DNA of 64,000 nucleotides from Flavobacterium branchiicola (GCF_018383905.1 NZ_JAGYWA010000004.1:475201-539200); one strand, 5' to 3'; positions 1 to 8,929 are shown, counted from the first letter of the stretch. Numbers and translations are program-made. Notes: generated from the sequence alone by a model not told the origin.

Positions 1-2
1 AA

Positions 3-455
3 TTTTACCGCAAAGTGCGCTAAGGTATTTTTATTCTGAGCGTAAGCATAATCTATATTTTAAGTTCGCAAAGCTTTATCTACACAGAGCTTTGTGAACT
101 TTTCATTTTAATGACTCTTAAAAAAAACTTCGCGTACTTTGCGTAAACCTTTGCGTTCTTTGCGTAAATTTTATTTTACCGCAAAGTGCGCTAAGGTATT
201 TTTATTCTGAGCGTAAGCATAATCTATATTTTAAGTTCGCAAAGCTTTGCGTAAATTTTATTTTACCGCAAAGTGCGCTAAGGTATTTTTATTCTGAGTG
301 TAAGCAGCATCTATATATTAAGTTCGCAGAGCTTTATCTACACCAAGCTTTGTGAACTTTTCATTTTAATGACTCTTAAAAAACTTCGCGCACTTTGCGT
401 TAACCTTTGCGGTTAGATTAAGTTCAAAGTAAAGCAACCTGAAACTTGAAACATG
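3..455. repeat. Intergenic tandem and inverted word repeats
   Basis: This gene-free stretch consists of repeats. A unit beginning TTTTACCGCAAAGTGCGC starts at 3, 174 and 261. The first and third copies are long (about 150-170 bases) and the middle copy is cut to 87 bases. Within a unit, 'accgcaaagtgcgctaagg' at the left and 'cgcactttgcgttaacctttgcgg' type sequence at the right are roughly inverted, so the RNA could fold. Positions 434-460 add a 'cctgaaacttgaaacatgaaac' word that recurs near 62.1-62.3 kb. No ORF or RNA gene is visible. Confidence 0.8.
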
Positions 456-467
456 AAACAATTTTTT

Positions 468-935
468 CTACGCCAATCCTTTCGGAAAACGATCTAAAAC
501 TAAATTGAGCTGTAAATTATGCTCTAAATAAGCTTTTGCACCAGCTAAAACTAACGTAAAACCTTCTGTTGAATTGCGAACCTGATCGATTATTTTATCG
601 ACATCTCCTTTTAAACCGGAGTTTGTAATACTCACAAAAGTTTCATTTTCATTTAATGGACTAAAAACCCATTCCACCAAAGTAAGTTCGTCGGGATTTC
701 CCCATTCGATTACAATTTTTTTGTTTTCCTGCAAAACCAATGTCGTTACAGTAAGCGAGAAACCATACATTTCCCATGTCCAGTCGGTTTTTTGGTTTTC
801 TTCTAATTTTCCGGAACCTTTGGTAAACCAAAATTTACTGGTTATTTCCGGATCAATAAAAGCCTGAAAAACTTCTGAAACAGGTTTTCTAATCAGCATT
901 TCGGCTTTTGCGTATTTGTTGTTTTCTGTTTTCAT
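468..935 (-). CDS. SRPBCC (AHSA1-like) domain protein
   Basis: This 155-residue protein has the START/Bet v1-like fold of the SRPBCC superfamily, close to the Activator-of-Hsp90-ATPase-1 group. What supports it is the opening beta strand with KPVSEVFQAFIDPEITSKFW, the central FxxW/TWEMYG region, and the closing GFTLVLAGAKAYLEHN helix. Family members bind small hydrophobic ligands; no substrate can be inferred. It is cytoplasmic, with no signal peptide. It stands alone on the minus strand downstream of the polysaccharide deacetylase. A second SRPBCC gene lies at 12021-12506. Confidence 0.8.
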   Translation of the reverse strand: MKTENNKYAKAEMLIRKPVSEVFQAFIDPEITSKFWFTKGSGKLEENQKTDWTWEMYGFSLTVTTLVLQENKKIVIEWGNPDELTLVEWVFSPLNENETFVSITNSGLKGDVDKIIDQVRNSTEGFTLVLAGAKAYLEHNLQLNLVLDRFPKGLA

Positions 936-1077
936 GATTTTAGATATAAAATTTGAGAGATGAAAAGAGAGTTGTTTTTTTGGACTCCTAATGTAAGAAA
1001 AAATCTTAGAATACTGGGCTAATAAAAAATCCAGATAAACGAAATTTATCTGGATTTAGAAGTATTGACTGAGTTTG

Positions 1078-2028
1078 TTAATCTCTTATAGTTGTTTTGT
1101 CGTGCAAAGCAATTTCGGCAATTTCATCCTTACGCTTAAAACTCACTCCCTGATGTTGTTGCATGTATCGAATGAGATCGTTTGCCGCTTTTACCATTTG
1201 CGGGGTTCCGCCAATACGATCATGAAAACTAATTGACATTTGTCGGCGTTGTGTTTCGCTTTCAGCATATAATTGATCAAATTCCATTTTAACTTGTTGT
1301 AGAAACTGATCTGCTGAAAAGTTTTTTCCTTCAATTAAAACAATATCATTACAACGAATAGTATACGGAACTACGGCAAAATCTTTATTTTTTACCTGAA
1401 TTATAAACGGTTCATCGCGACTAAGGTCATCAATATGGTATTTAAAACCAAGTTCTTGCAAGATGTCAAGCGTGTTTTGCCCTCTTCGCAGCCAGTTTGC
1501 ATTATAACCAACGGGAGTAAAACCTGTGACTTTTTTTATGGCATCAACTCCGTCTTTTATGAATTTCTTTTCTTCATCATAAGGCATTGTATATTGAGTG
1601 CTCCAGCTCATTCCGTGTGCGGCCGCTTCATGACCTCTTTGCACAATTTCTTTGGCTAGTTCCGGATTTTTTAAAACGGCAGTTCCAACCATGTGCGAAG
1701 TAACTTTTACACCCAGTTTATCCCAGTTGTCCAGCATGCGCGGAACACCTTCTTTATATCCGTATTCGTACCAGGTTGCTGCGGGAAGGTCAATGTAACC
1801 TTTTTGTATATTTTGAGGAAAAGGACTTTCGGCATTTTGTGGTTGTCCTCCGGCTTCAAATTGCATAGAAATAGACACAATTAATTTGGAACCGTCTGCC
1901 CATTTTGTTTTTTGCGGAGTAAAAACCGGAGCATTTTTTGAAACTTCCGAAAATGTTTCCAGTGGATTCATCATTCCAACCATGCCAATAATACCAGTTT
2001 GTTTAATAAAATTTCTTCTTGAGCTCAT
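1078..2028 (-). CDS. Polysaccharide deacetylase family protein, Tat-type signal
   Basis: The 316-residue protein belongs to the NodB/PuuE-like carbohydrate esterase 4 superfamily. The metal-binding HExxxH-type motif is at H133 and H138 (GHEAAAHGMSW), and the TSHMVG motif at 110-115 is typical of the branch that includes allantoinase-like PuuE proteins. The N-terminus reads SSRRNFIKQTG followed by a short hydrophobic run, which fits a twin-arginine signal, so export in a folded state is likely. It lies 5 bp or more downstream of the DoxX gene and is probably co-transcribed with it. The substrate is unknown; N-acetyl sugar polymers or a cyclic amide are both possible. Confidence 0.8.
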   Translation of the reverse strand: MSSRRNFIKQTGIIGMVGMMNPLETFSEVSKNAPVFTPQKTKWADGSKLIVSISMQFEAGGQPQNAESPFPQNIQKGYIDLPAATWYEYGYKEGVPRMLDNWDKLGVKVTSHMVGTAVLKNPELAKEIVQRGHEAAAHGMSWSTQYTMPYDEEKKFIKDGVDAIKKVTGFTPVGYNANWLRRGQNTLDILQELGFKYHIDDLSRDEPFIIQVKNKDFAVVPYTIRCNDIVLIEGKNFSADQFLQQVKMEFDQLYAESETQRRQMSISFHDRIGGTPQMVKAANDLIRYMQQHQGVSFKRKDEIAEIALHDKTTIRD

Positions 2029-2033
2029 GATTA

Positions 2034-2426
2034 TTATTTTTTAATTAAAGTATCAATTGCCCAACTATTATAAGCAACAAAATGCAGTAGTAAGGCAAAA
2101 ATAGCAATGTGAATTAATTGTGACGGAATGGCTTCCCAATTCTCAATCATTGAGGTGCCAAACAATAACGCCAGCATAACAACAGCTCCGGCAATTAAAG
2201 AGGGTCTTGTAAATATACCTAATAATAAGCAAAGTCCGATGGCAAATTCGGCTATAGGTAAAATGTAACTAAAAGGTGTTACGATAATTTTTGGCAGCAT
2301 TGAATTTTCAAAACTACCAATCATCCAGTTGCTAAAAGTAGTCAGTTTTGGTAGTCGGACTAAGCCGTGGCCAAACATACTGATGGCTATAGCGACACGT
2401 AATAATAAAAAAGAGGTTGTTTCCAT
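2034..2426 (-). CDS. DoxX family membrane protein
   Basis: From the ATG at 2426 this is a 130-residue protein with four hydrophobic segments. It has the DoxX hallmark N-terminus RVAIAISMFGHGLVRLPKL and a later GLCLLLGIFTRPSL segment. DoxX-type proteins are small inner-membrane subunits linked to quinone or redox chemistry, but this subgroup has no assigned reaction. A longer reading frame begins at 2486, but the first 20 residues are uncharged-poor and would overlap the promoter region shared with the divergent AraC gene, so the internal Met was chosen. It leads into the deacetylase gene. Confidence 0.8.
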   Translation of the reverse strand: METTSFLLLRVAIAISMFGHGLVRLPKLTTFSNWMIGSFENSMLPKIIVTPFSYILPIAEFAIGLCLLLGIFTRPSLIAGAVVMLALLFGTSMIENWEAIPSQLIHIAIFALLLHFVAYNSWAIDTLIKK

Positions 2427-2510
2427 TTTGTATAATTTTATAGTACAAAGTTGCAGATAACATCTTTCTTGTATTTGTATAATCATTGGAATAATTTGTA
2501 TTTTTACAGG

Positions 2511-3344
2511 ATGGAAATTCGAAATTTATATCATCCTTTTGAACTGCAATTTCTGGAAGTTTCAGAATATGAAGCTAAGGAACGTAAAAACACATTTTTT
2601 GAAATGGTTTTTGTTTTGGAAGGCAAAGGAGTTCAGATCATCAACGATCATCGGTTACCTTATGCTGAAAATAAATTATTCTTGATTTTTCCACAGGATA
2701 CGCACAGTTTTGAAGTTACAGAAAAAACAAAGTTTTTCTTTATCAGGTTTCACGACAGTTATCTAAAAACTCAAAGCAACGACTGGATTCAGAAGCTGGA
2801 GTTTATTTTTCATAATCACAATCATCTTCCTGGTTGTATTTTAAAAACAATATCAGATAAACCTTTAATCAGAGCGATGATTGAAGGTTTAATTAGAGAA
2901 GAAAACAATAGATTTCCGCAACAGCAGGAAGTAATCAAACAAATTCTGAATACGATTATTACCATTGCTGCACGGAATATTTCGCTTATTACACCTCCAA
3001 ATACAAGTTTACCGAATATAACGCCAAATTTAGATTTATTGAATTATGTTCATCAGCATATCTATCAGCCCGATCAGTTGAAAGCGTCGAATATGGCAGC
3101 TGTCTTTAATGTTTCCCCAACGTATATAAGTGAATATTTTAAAACTAAAACGGGTCAAAGTATTCAGCAATATAGTATTGCTTATAAGATAAAATTAATC
3201 GAAACGAGATTAAAATATACTAATATGCAAATCAACGAAATTGTGTACGAATTTGGTTTTAGCGATGCAAGTCACCTGAATCGACTGTTTAAGAAATATA
3301 CAGGCTTGAATCCTAGTGACTATAAGAAACAGGTTAAAAGTTAA
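2511..3344 (+). CDS. AraC family transcriptional regulator
   Basis: This 277-residue regulator has an N-terminal cupin-like sensing domain and a C-terminal double helix-turn-helix (about residues 180-275). The second HTH carries the family signature INEIVYEFGFSDASHLNRLFKKYTGLNP. The ATG at 2511 starts MEIRNLYHPF; the frame is open upstream to 2451, but that part lies in the 84-bp divergent intergenic region. It is transcribed away from the DoxX-deacetylase pair and is the natural candidate for controlling it (inference from position only). Confidence 0.88.
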   Translation: MEIRNLYHPFELQFLEVSEYEAKERKNTFFEMVFVLEGKGVQIINDHRLPYAENKLFLIFPQDTHSFEVTEKTKFFFIRFHDSYLKTQSNDWIQKLEFIFHNHNHLPGCILKTISDKPLIRAMIEGLIREENNRFPQQQEVIKQILNTIITIAARNISLITPPNTSLPNITPNLDLLNYVHQHIYQPDQLKASNMAAVFNVSPTYISEYFKTKTGQSIQQYSIAYKIKLIETRLKYTNMQINEIVYEFGFSDASHLNRLFKKYTGLNPSDYKKQVKS

Positions 3345-3350
3345 TAGTTA

Positions 3351-3416
3351 TGAATTATGAGTTATGAATTATAATTGTATTTAACTCTTGACTTATCACT
3401 CATAACTCATAATTCA
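3351..3416. terminator. Inverted repeat between convergent genes
   Basis: The arms 3351-3367 (tgaattatgagttatga) and 3400-3416 are perfect 17-base reverse complements. They sit between the stop of the AraC gene and the end of the convergent LOG gene, flanked by A and T runs. They could act as a bidirectional terminator, or be one of the word-like repeats common in this chromosome. Confidence 0.5.
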
Positions 3417-3419
3417 ATT

Positions 3420-4001
3420 TTAAACTTTATCCTTCTCAATCCATTTTCCAACGGTTGGCGGGGTGTAATTTTTCATTTGGTTTAATAAATCATCTATATC
3501 TTCACTTACCAAAAGCATCTTTTGATTGGCTTCTTTTAATAAACCTTTTTCGGTCATGGTTTTTAGTAATTCTAAAAGTGCATCATAATAGCCGTTAACG
3601 TTTAAAACCGCAATTGGTTTTTTATGAAGTCCTAATTGCGCCCAGGTTAGCATTTCAAAAAGTTCTTCAAGCGTTCCAAAACCTCCGGGAAGCGCAATTA
3701 CGCCATCGCATAAATCATTCATTTTAGTTTTTCGTTCGTGCATGCTTTCTACCAGAATTAATTCGGTTAAGCCTTTGTGCGCAATTTCTTTAGATCTTAA
3801 AAAATCCGGAAGAACACCAATTACTTTTCCGCCTGCGTTTAATGTTCCATCCGCGACAGCGCCCATTAAACCCACATTGGCACCACCATATATTAAGGTT
3901 ATATTTTGCTCAGCAAGAGTTTTGCCCAATGCTACAGCTTGTTCTTCATAAATTTTGTCTGTGCCAAAACTTGAGGCACAAAAAACAGTAATGCTTTTCA
4001 T
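3420..4001 (-). CDS. LOG family (TIGR00730) protein
   Basis: This 193-residue Rossmann-fold protein has the LOG signature PGGFGTLEE at residues 105-113, preceded by MHERKTKM at 87-94. LOG enzymes hydrolyse nucleoside 5'-monophosphates to a base and ribose 5-phosphate, and some act on cytokinin nucleotides; the older label 'lysine decarboxylase' is wrong for this family. It is cytoplasmic and of normal length. It starts 3 bases after the stop of the upstream GNAT gene, so the two are very likely translationally linked. Confidence 0.9.
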   Translation of the reverse strand: MKSITVFCASSFGTDKIYEEQAVALGKTLAEQNITLIYGGANVGLMGAVADGTLNAGGKVIGVLPDFLRSKEIAHKGLTELILVESMHERKTKMNDLCDGVIALPGGFGTLEELFEMLTWAQLGLHKKPIAVLNVNGYYDALLELLKTMTEKGLLKEANQKMLLVSEDIDDLLNQMKNYTPPTVGKWIEKDKV

Positions 4002-4004
4002 TTT

Positions 4005-4532
4005 TTATTTTTCTATTTGATAAACAAAATTATAACGCGAAGGCTCATTGTAATAAGCAACTTCTAATTCGTCAATTTTTTTTGCACCTAATTTTTCAAT
4101 AGCTTTTTGAGAACGGTAATTTTCTGAACCAATATGAAAATTCACTTTGTCTACAGACTGAAAGGAATAATCCAGCATCATTTTTTTTACCTGAGCATTA
4201 AAACCTGTTCCCCAAAATTTTCTTCCATAAAAAGTGTAGCCAATAAAAATACTTTTATTCTCAGGCTCATAGTCATAAAAACGGGTACTTCCGGCAACTT
4301 CATTTGTAGCTTTATCAATAATAAGAAACGCGCCTTTGCTTTGCATTGCACCTTCAAAAAAGTTTAGAAACACCTCTCTTTCATAACGGTTTTTATTAGG
4401 ATGTTGTTCCCAGATTAAAGGATCTGAAGCAACTTGATAGAGTTTTTCAAAATCAGTTTCTTGTAACGGAACCAATTTTACAGCTTCATTTTCTAATATT
4501 TCCGGTTGTAGTTTTAGTGTTGATGTTTTCAT
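4005..4532 (-). CDS. GNAT family N-acetyltransferase (RimJ/RimL-like)
   Basis: The 175-residue protein matches the RimJ/RimL-like acetyltransferase group. It opens with VKLVPLQETDFEKLYQVASDP, has a central IGYTFYGRKFWGTGFNAQVKKMML acetyl-CoA pyrophosphate-loop region (R/Q-x-x-G-x-G variant), and ends with NYRSQKAIEKLGAKK. The acceptor is unknown and could be a protein N-terminus or a small molecule. It overlaps nothing and is followed at once by the LOG gene. Confidence 0.85.
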   Translation of the reverse strand: MKTSTLKLQPEILENEAVKLVPLQETDFEKLYQVASDPLIWEQHPNKNRYEREVFLNFFEGAMQSKGAFLIIDKATNEVAGSTRFYDYEPENKSIFIGYTFYGRKFWGTGFNAQVKKMMLDYSFQSVDKVNFHIGSENYRSQKAIEKLGAKKIDELEVAYYNEPSRYNFVYQIEK

Positions 4533-4580
4533 TTTTTTTAGTTTTTGTGTTTTTTCCGAAGATTAACGGATTAAAACAAT

Positions 4581-5705
4581 TTAAATTTGTTTGATCTGAA
4601 CACAGGAAACATTTTCCATTTTGATTTTCCCCCCTGTCTTTTTAAGCATTCCGGTTGTTGTGTTTCTTCTAAAAACAATTACGTTTCCTGTAATAACATT
4701 GGTCGCAATTAAGAATTTTCCGCTTTCATCAATTGCAAAAATTCTCGGATGTTTTCCTAAAGTCGATTGATAGCCAATGTTTTTCAAAAGACCATTTTCA
4801 GCAATAGTAAAAATAGCGATATTGTTTTCTTTTCCACGGTTTGTGGCGTATAGAAATTTTCCGTCGGGAGAAATATGAATATCAGAACTTTCAAAACCCT
4901 CTTTTATTTGGTCAGGATGCGTATTAATTCTTTGGATTTTTTTGAGCGTTCCGTTTTCATAATCGTAAACACTAATTGCGCCTGCCATTTCTTCAATACA
5001 ATAACCAAATTTCTGATTGGGATGAAAAGTAAAATGTCTTGGTCCGGCTTCTAAATCAGTTTTGGTAAAAGGGTTTTCTGTTTCTTTTAAAGGTTCTTTC
5101 AGAGTTTCATCAAATGCATAACAACGAATTTTATCTGCACCTAAATCGGGTAAAAACAAGTAATCGAACTGAGGCGAAAATACCGCCGAATGAACATGCG
5201 ATCTTTCTTGTCTTTCTTTGTTCACGCTTCCGTCGGTATATTGAAAGTTTTGTGCCAAAGCACCAATTTGTCCATTTTCTAAAATAGGATGAACAGAAAC
5301 ACTTCCTTCGGTATAATTGGCATTTACCAGCCATTTCCCATTTTTATGTACCGAAACATAAACCGGGTTTTCGCCTCCACTTGATTGTTTATTCAAAAAA
5401 GTTAAGGTTTTATTCTCAGGATTAAACTCAAAACTGCTGATACTTCCTGCGTTTGGTGTTTTGGTTTCTGTGCACGCATAAACATATTTTCCGTTTGGAG
5501 AAAGGGTCAGATACGAAGGATTAATGACATTTTTTACCGAAGTTACTTTAATTAGTTTTCCTTTTAAAGTATCCAATTGATAAACCTGAATCGATTCTGT
5601 TTCTTTATCACGGTTATAAGATCCCAGAAAAACATACGTATTTTGAGAAAATAGATTAAAAGTGACCAGAAAGGCAATGGCAAAAAAGTTGATTTTTAGT
5701 TTCAA
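4581..5705 (-). CDS. Lactonase family protein (7-bladed propeller), secreted
   Basis: This is a seven-bladed beta-propeller of the 6-phosphogluconolactonase (Pgl/YbhE-like) family, with repeated YVSVHKNGKWL, LTLSPNGKYVYA and IHISPDGKFLYATNRG blades and a conserved ARSH-like QERSHVHSAVFSP stretch. The open frame runs up to 5822, but that would overlap the upstream GNAT gene by about 95 bases. A TTG at 5705 gives a clean signal peptide (KLKINFFAIAFLVTFNLFSQ) and a 374-residue protein, so that start was chosen. Export argues against a role in the cytosolic pentose phosphate pathway; an extracytoplasmic lactone or sugar-acid role is more likely. Confidence 0.8.
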   Translation of the reverse strand: MKLKINFFAIAFLVTFNLFSQNTYVFLGSYNRDKETESIQVYQLDTLKGKLIKVTSVKNVINPSYLTLSPNGKYVYACTETKTPNAGSISSFEFNPENKTLTFLNKQSSGGENPVYVSVHKNGKWLVNANYTEGSVSVHPILENGQIGALAQNFQYTDGSVNKERQERSHVHSAVFSPQFDYLFLPDLGADKIRCYAFDETLKEPLKETENPFTKTDLEAGPRHFTFHPNQKFGYCIEEMAGAISVYDYENGTLKKIQRINTHPDQIKEGFESSDIHISPDGKFLYATNRGKENNIAIFTIAENGLLKNIGYQSTLGKHPRIFAIDESGKFLIATNVITGNVIVFRRNTTTGMLKKTGGKIKMENVSCVQIKQI

Positions 5706-5727
5706 TGGTTTGTTTTTTTGGATATTA

Positions 5728-6261
5728 TTATTTGGAATGAAGCGGAAATCTAAAGCCAAATACGGCAAGTTCGCCCTGCATAAAGTCAAGATTTTCATCT
5801 CTTTTAAAACCAATATTTTCATACATTGCCCATGCAGTTTTCATGGCTAAAGTAGAATGAATAATAATTTGTTTTCGGTTATTTTCGGTCGCTTTTCTAA
5901 TGCATTCCAATGTCAGAAGTTTGCCAATTCCTTTTCCTCGAGTGTTAGAATCAACGCCTAGTAATCGAAATCCTGCTGAATTTTGTTCTTTTGTTGCAAT
6001 GCCGCCCGAGCCATAATATTGCATATCATTAAAATAGACAACAGCGCCCGCAATGGTATTGTTTTCATCAACTGCTACTAAAAGTTCTGTTTCGGGATAT
6101 TCGGTAAAGGCGCCAATATTGGCCAGCATTTTATAATAATTCGGTTGCTCGTTTTCTTTCGGGAAACCGTCTAATTGTGAATATACACGAATAAGTAGTT
6201 TTCCGATTTCTTCAAATTCTAATGGATTTGCATTTCTAATAGTATATTTAAATGTACTCAT
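5728..6261 (-). CDS. GNAT family N-acetyltransferase
   Basis: The 177-residue protein carries a standard acetyl-CoA binding motif, LLGVDSNTRGKGIGKLLTLECI (R/Q-x-x-G-x-G), and the C-terminal AWAMYENIGFKRDENL region. The substrate is unknown. It lies 7 bases after the metallo-hydrolase gene and about 20 bases ahead of the lactonase, within a minus-strand run that begins at the serine hydrolase at 8849. Confidence 0.87.
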   Translation of the reverse strand: MSTFKYTIRNANPLEFEEIGKLLIRVYSQLDGFPKENEQPNYYKMLANIGAFTEYPETELLVAVDENNTIAGAVVYFNDMQYYGSGGIATKEQNSAGFRLLGVDSNTRGKGIGKLLTLECIRKATENNRKQIIIHSTLAMKTAWAMYENIGFKRDENLDFMQGELAVFGFRFPLHSK

Positions 6262-6268
6262 AGTATTT

Positions 6269-7372
6269 TTAATTTATCCCTTTCCACCACTGTTTAAACT
6301 CTTGCTTTTCGTTTTTTAGTTCCACTTTTTCCCCAATCATTGGCGTAATTAATGGGATCGGATTTGGGGATAAGCTATTGAGTTCGGTTACATTTACCAA
6401 AGGTTCGTCCCAGGAGTGTAGTGACAAAGCAAATTTGGAAGAGTGAACCGGAAATACTCTTTTTGTATTTAAATCTTTCATAGCTTTTATAACATCTTCG
6501 GGCATGTTGTGAATGTATTTCCAGTTTTTGTTGTACTGGCCATTATCAATTAATGCAATGTCAAAAGGACCGTATTTTTCGCCAATTTCAGCAAAATGAG
6601 TATCGTAACCGCTGTCTCCGCCCAAATACATTTTGAAGTTTTTGCTTTGAAGAATAAAAGAAGTCCAGAGTGTATTACATCTTTTAAAACTTCTTCCAGA
6701 GAAATGTCTTGACGGAGCTGTATGCAAGGTTAAGTTTTGATCTAGTTCTATTTTTTGATACCAGTCTTTTTCGATGATATTTTCTGAGGCAAAACCCCAG
6801 AATTCAAAATGCGAACCAACGCCAAGAGCGGTAATTACTTTTTTTGTTTTAGGTTTCAATTTTAGAATTGTATCATAATCCAGATGGTCGTAATGATCGT
6901 GCGTTATTAGTAAATAATCAATTTCCGGTAAATCTTCAACAGTGTAAATATCAGTTCCTTTAAATGACTTTGTGGTGCCGGGAATAGGAGAGGCGTTACC
7001 ACTGAAAACGGGATCTATTAGAAAGCGCTTTCCTTCCAATTGTATAAAATAAGACGAATGTCCAAACCAAATTAAAATATCCTGATCTAAAGGGAGTTCT
7101 AACAAATTGGTTTTTACTGACGGGATTAAATCTTTCGGCGTTTTTCTGTCTACTTTTTTAAAGAAGAATTCAGTTAAAACTTCAAAATAACTGGCTCCTT
7201 CGGCAAGATCGGGTGTAAAACTTTGATTTTCGAATTTTCCGTTTTTATACTGAGACGATTTTTGAATTAAAGCTAATCTTTCGCCGGATGGCGCTTTACC
7301 AAATTTCGGATGCTGTAAAAAGCTGTAAATAAGAAGAACTATTACTAATACTAGAATTAAGAATGTAACCAT
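6269..7372 (-). CDS. Metallo-beta-lactamase-fold hydrolase, membrane anchored
   Basis: This 367-residue protein has one N-terminal membrane segment (about residues 3-19) and a metallo-beta-lactamase fold of the UlaG/NAPE-PLD-like branch. The zinc motif is H158-x-H160-x-D162-H163 (THDHYDHLD). Other features are the GHSSYFIQLEG strand, a MYLGGDSGYDTHF motif with the bridging Asp, and a closing VFPVHSSKFAL motif with the last His. Homologues include N-acylphosphatidylethanolamine phospholipase D-like enzymes and lactonases. It sits in a close run with DUF1801 upstream and GNAT downstream. Confidence 0.86.
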   Translation of the reverse strand: MVTFLILVLVIVLLIYSFLQHPKFGKAPSGERLALIQKSSQYKNGKFENQSFTPDLAEGASYFEVLTEFFFKKVDRKTPKDLIPSVKTNLLELPLDQDILIWFGHSSYFIQLEGKRFLIDPVFSGNASPIPGTTKSFKGTDIYTVEDLPEIDYLLITHDHYDHLDYDTILKLKPKTKKVITALGVGSHFEFWGFASENIIEKDWYQKIELDQNLTLHTAPSRHFSGRSFKRCNTLWTSFILQSKNFKMYLGGDSGYDTHFAEIGEKYGPFDIALIDNGQYNKNWKYIHNMPEDVIKAMKDLNTKRVFPVHSSKFALSLHSWDEPLVNVTELNSLSPNPIPLITPMIGEKVELKNEKQEFKQWWKGIN

Positions 7373-7374
7373 TT

Positions 7375-7797
7375 TTATTTTTGGGGATATAATTTTTGAA
7401 CTTCTTCAATTGAAACTGAAATGATTTTTTTTAAGATTTCGATATCAATATCAGCTAATTTCTTAATATAAATACATGCTTTTGAAACTTTGTATTTGCC
7501 CAGATTTAAAAAAAGTTCTTCTCTTTTTTCTTCCGACAAATAAAAATAAACGGTTGTTGCTGCTTTTCTTGGAGAAAAAGCTGCCAATGGCGCATCGCCT
7601 TCATGTCCGGTGGCATATTTGTAATGGTAACTTCCAAAACCAATAATACTTGGTCCCCACATTTTAGGCTCAAAACCGGTAATCTCTTTCATTATTTTTA
7701 CCAGTTCAAACGTATCATTTCTTTTTGCTTCGCTCTCTACAGCATTTATAAAATCGATAATGCTGCTCTCGGTTTCTGTGGTTTTATTTTTTGCCAT
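7375..7797 (-). CDS. DUF1801 domain protein
   Basis: A 140-residue cytoplasmic protein of the DUF1801 (YdhG-like) family. It has the typical MWGPSIIGFGSYHYKYATGHEGD core and an FSPRKAATTVYFYL strand, and ends with the KKISVSIEEVQKLY-type helix. No reaction is known for the family. It is separated by only a few bases from the serine hydrolase upstream and the metallo-hydrolase downstream. A second, more diverged DUF1801 gene is at 13301-13690. Confidence 0.87.
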   Translation of the reverse strand: MAKNKTTETESSIIDFINAVESEAKRNDTFELVKIMKEITGFEPKMWGPSIIGFGSYHYKYATGHEGDAPLAAFSPRKAATTVYFYLSEEKREELFLNLGKYKVSKACIYIKKLADIDIEILKKIISVSIEEVQKLYPQK

Positions 7798-7802
7798 TAC
7801 TT

Positions 7803-8849
7803 TTATTTTTGATTCAATAAGCCGCTTTTTAAGAGTATATCTTTGATTTTAAATTCAGATATATAAAACAAATCAGAATTTGCATTCATTTGATTTTCTA
7901 AAGCAATTATGCTCACATCGCTTTCCGGATAATATAAATTTACAGAAGAAAATCCATCGCCTAAGCCAGTATGTCCGTAGTATTTTGGAGTTTCTTTATC
8001 TACAACTCTAAGTCCGTAGCCGTATCCTACTTTATCTTTGCCAAAAAGATTATGTTGCGCTAAAATATCGTATTGCAACATTAATTTATAACTCTCCGGT
8101 TTTAGGATTTTTCCATGATGAAGGTTTTTGTTCCAGATGGTAAGATCATTTACAGTTGAGATAATTCCGCACGAAGGTGCTTTGTAGGGCGTTATTAAAA
8201 CGTTTTCCGCTTTTTCTAACTTATTATTGTTATTGATATAACCTGAAACTAAATTTCGGTTATGGTCTTTCAAATAACAAAAAGTATTGTTCATTTTAAG
8301 TTTTTTAAAAAGCGCGCTGGTCAATTCCGGATATGTTTTTTTAGATACAGCTTCAAGAATCTGACCTAATATCGGATAACCTTCATTGCCATATTTAAAT
8401 TGGGTCCCGGGTTTAAAAAGCAAAGGTTTTTGTAAATCAACGATTCCGTGTGTATGATTTAATAGTTGATGAACGGTTATTGTATCTGCCCAGGTTTGTT
8501 TTAAATTGGGTAAATATTTTTTTATTGGAGCTTTAAGATCAATTTTGCCTTGTTCCAATTCTTTCAAAATCAAAACTGCTGTAATTTGTCTGGTGTTTGA
8601 CATGATTTCGAATTGACTGTCTAAATCTAAAGGTTTTTTGGTATCAAAATCTGCAAAACCTTTTGCTTTAGAATACATTATTTTTCCGCCTTTTGAAATC
8701 AAAACCGCACCATTAAAAATTGGAGTGGTATTTTGAATTAAACTGTCAATTTGTACCGTATAATTGTCTTGTTTTTGTGCCGAAGAATTACAGCTTAAAA
8801 AGATAAATGTAAGAGATAATAAAGAAGAGAATTTCAAAAGAGGGCTCAT
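7803..8849 (-). CDS. Beta-lactamase-like serine hydrolase lipoprotein with altered SxxK motif
   Basis: This 348-residue protein is a class C beta-lactamase/DD-peptidase-fold hydrolase with a lipoprotein signal ending in LSC20. The second motif (Y153-G-N155) and a late YGHTGLGDG box (H/K-T-G) are intact. The first motif, normally S-x-x-K, reads S84-N85-T86-R87, so the general-base lysine is replaced by arginine (an AGA codon). The enzyme may be catalytically impaired or specialised. It heads the minus-strand run of DUF1801, metallo-hydrolase, GNAT and lactonase. It is likely anchored facing the periplasm or cell surface. Confidence 0.83.
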   Translation of the reverse strand: MSPLLKFSSLLSLTFIFLSCNSSAQKQDNYTVQIDSLIQNTTPIFNGAVLISKGGKIMYSKAKGFADFDTKKPLDLDSQFEIMSNTRQITAVLILKELEQGKIDLKAPIKKYLPNLKQTWADTITVHQLLNHTHGIVDLQKPLLFKPGTQFKYGNEGYPILGQILEAVSKKTYPELTSALFKKLKMNNTFCYLKDHNRNLVSGYINNNNKLEKAENVLITPYKAPSCGIISTVNDLTIWNKNLHHGKILKPESYKLMLQYDILAQHNLFGKDKVGYGYGLRVVDKETPKYYGHTGLGDGFSSVNLYYPESDVSIIALENQMNANSDLFYISEFKIKDILLKSGLLNQK

Positions 8850-8929
8850 TGATTTTTGTTTGTAGTTTATCGTTTATTGTTTATTGTTTGTTGTTTTGTG
8901 GGGATTTTCAACTTTGATTGAAAACGTAA

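Noticed and set aside
5706-5822. Extension of the lactonase to the ATG at 5822.
   Set aside because: It overlaps the GNAT gene and hides the signal peptide that appears from the TTG at 5705.
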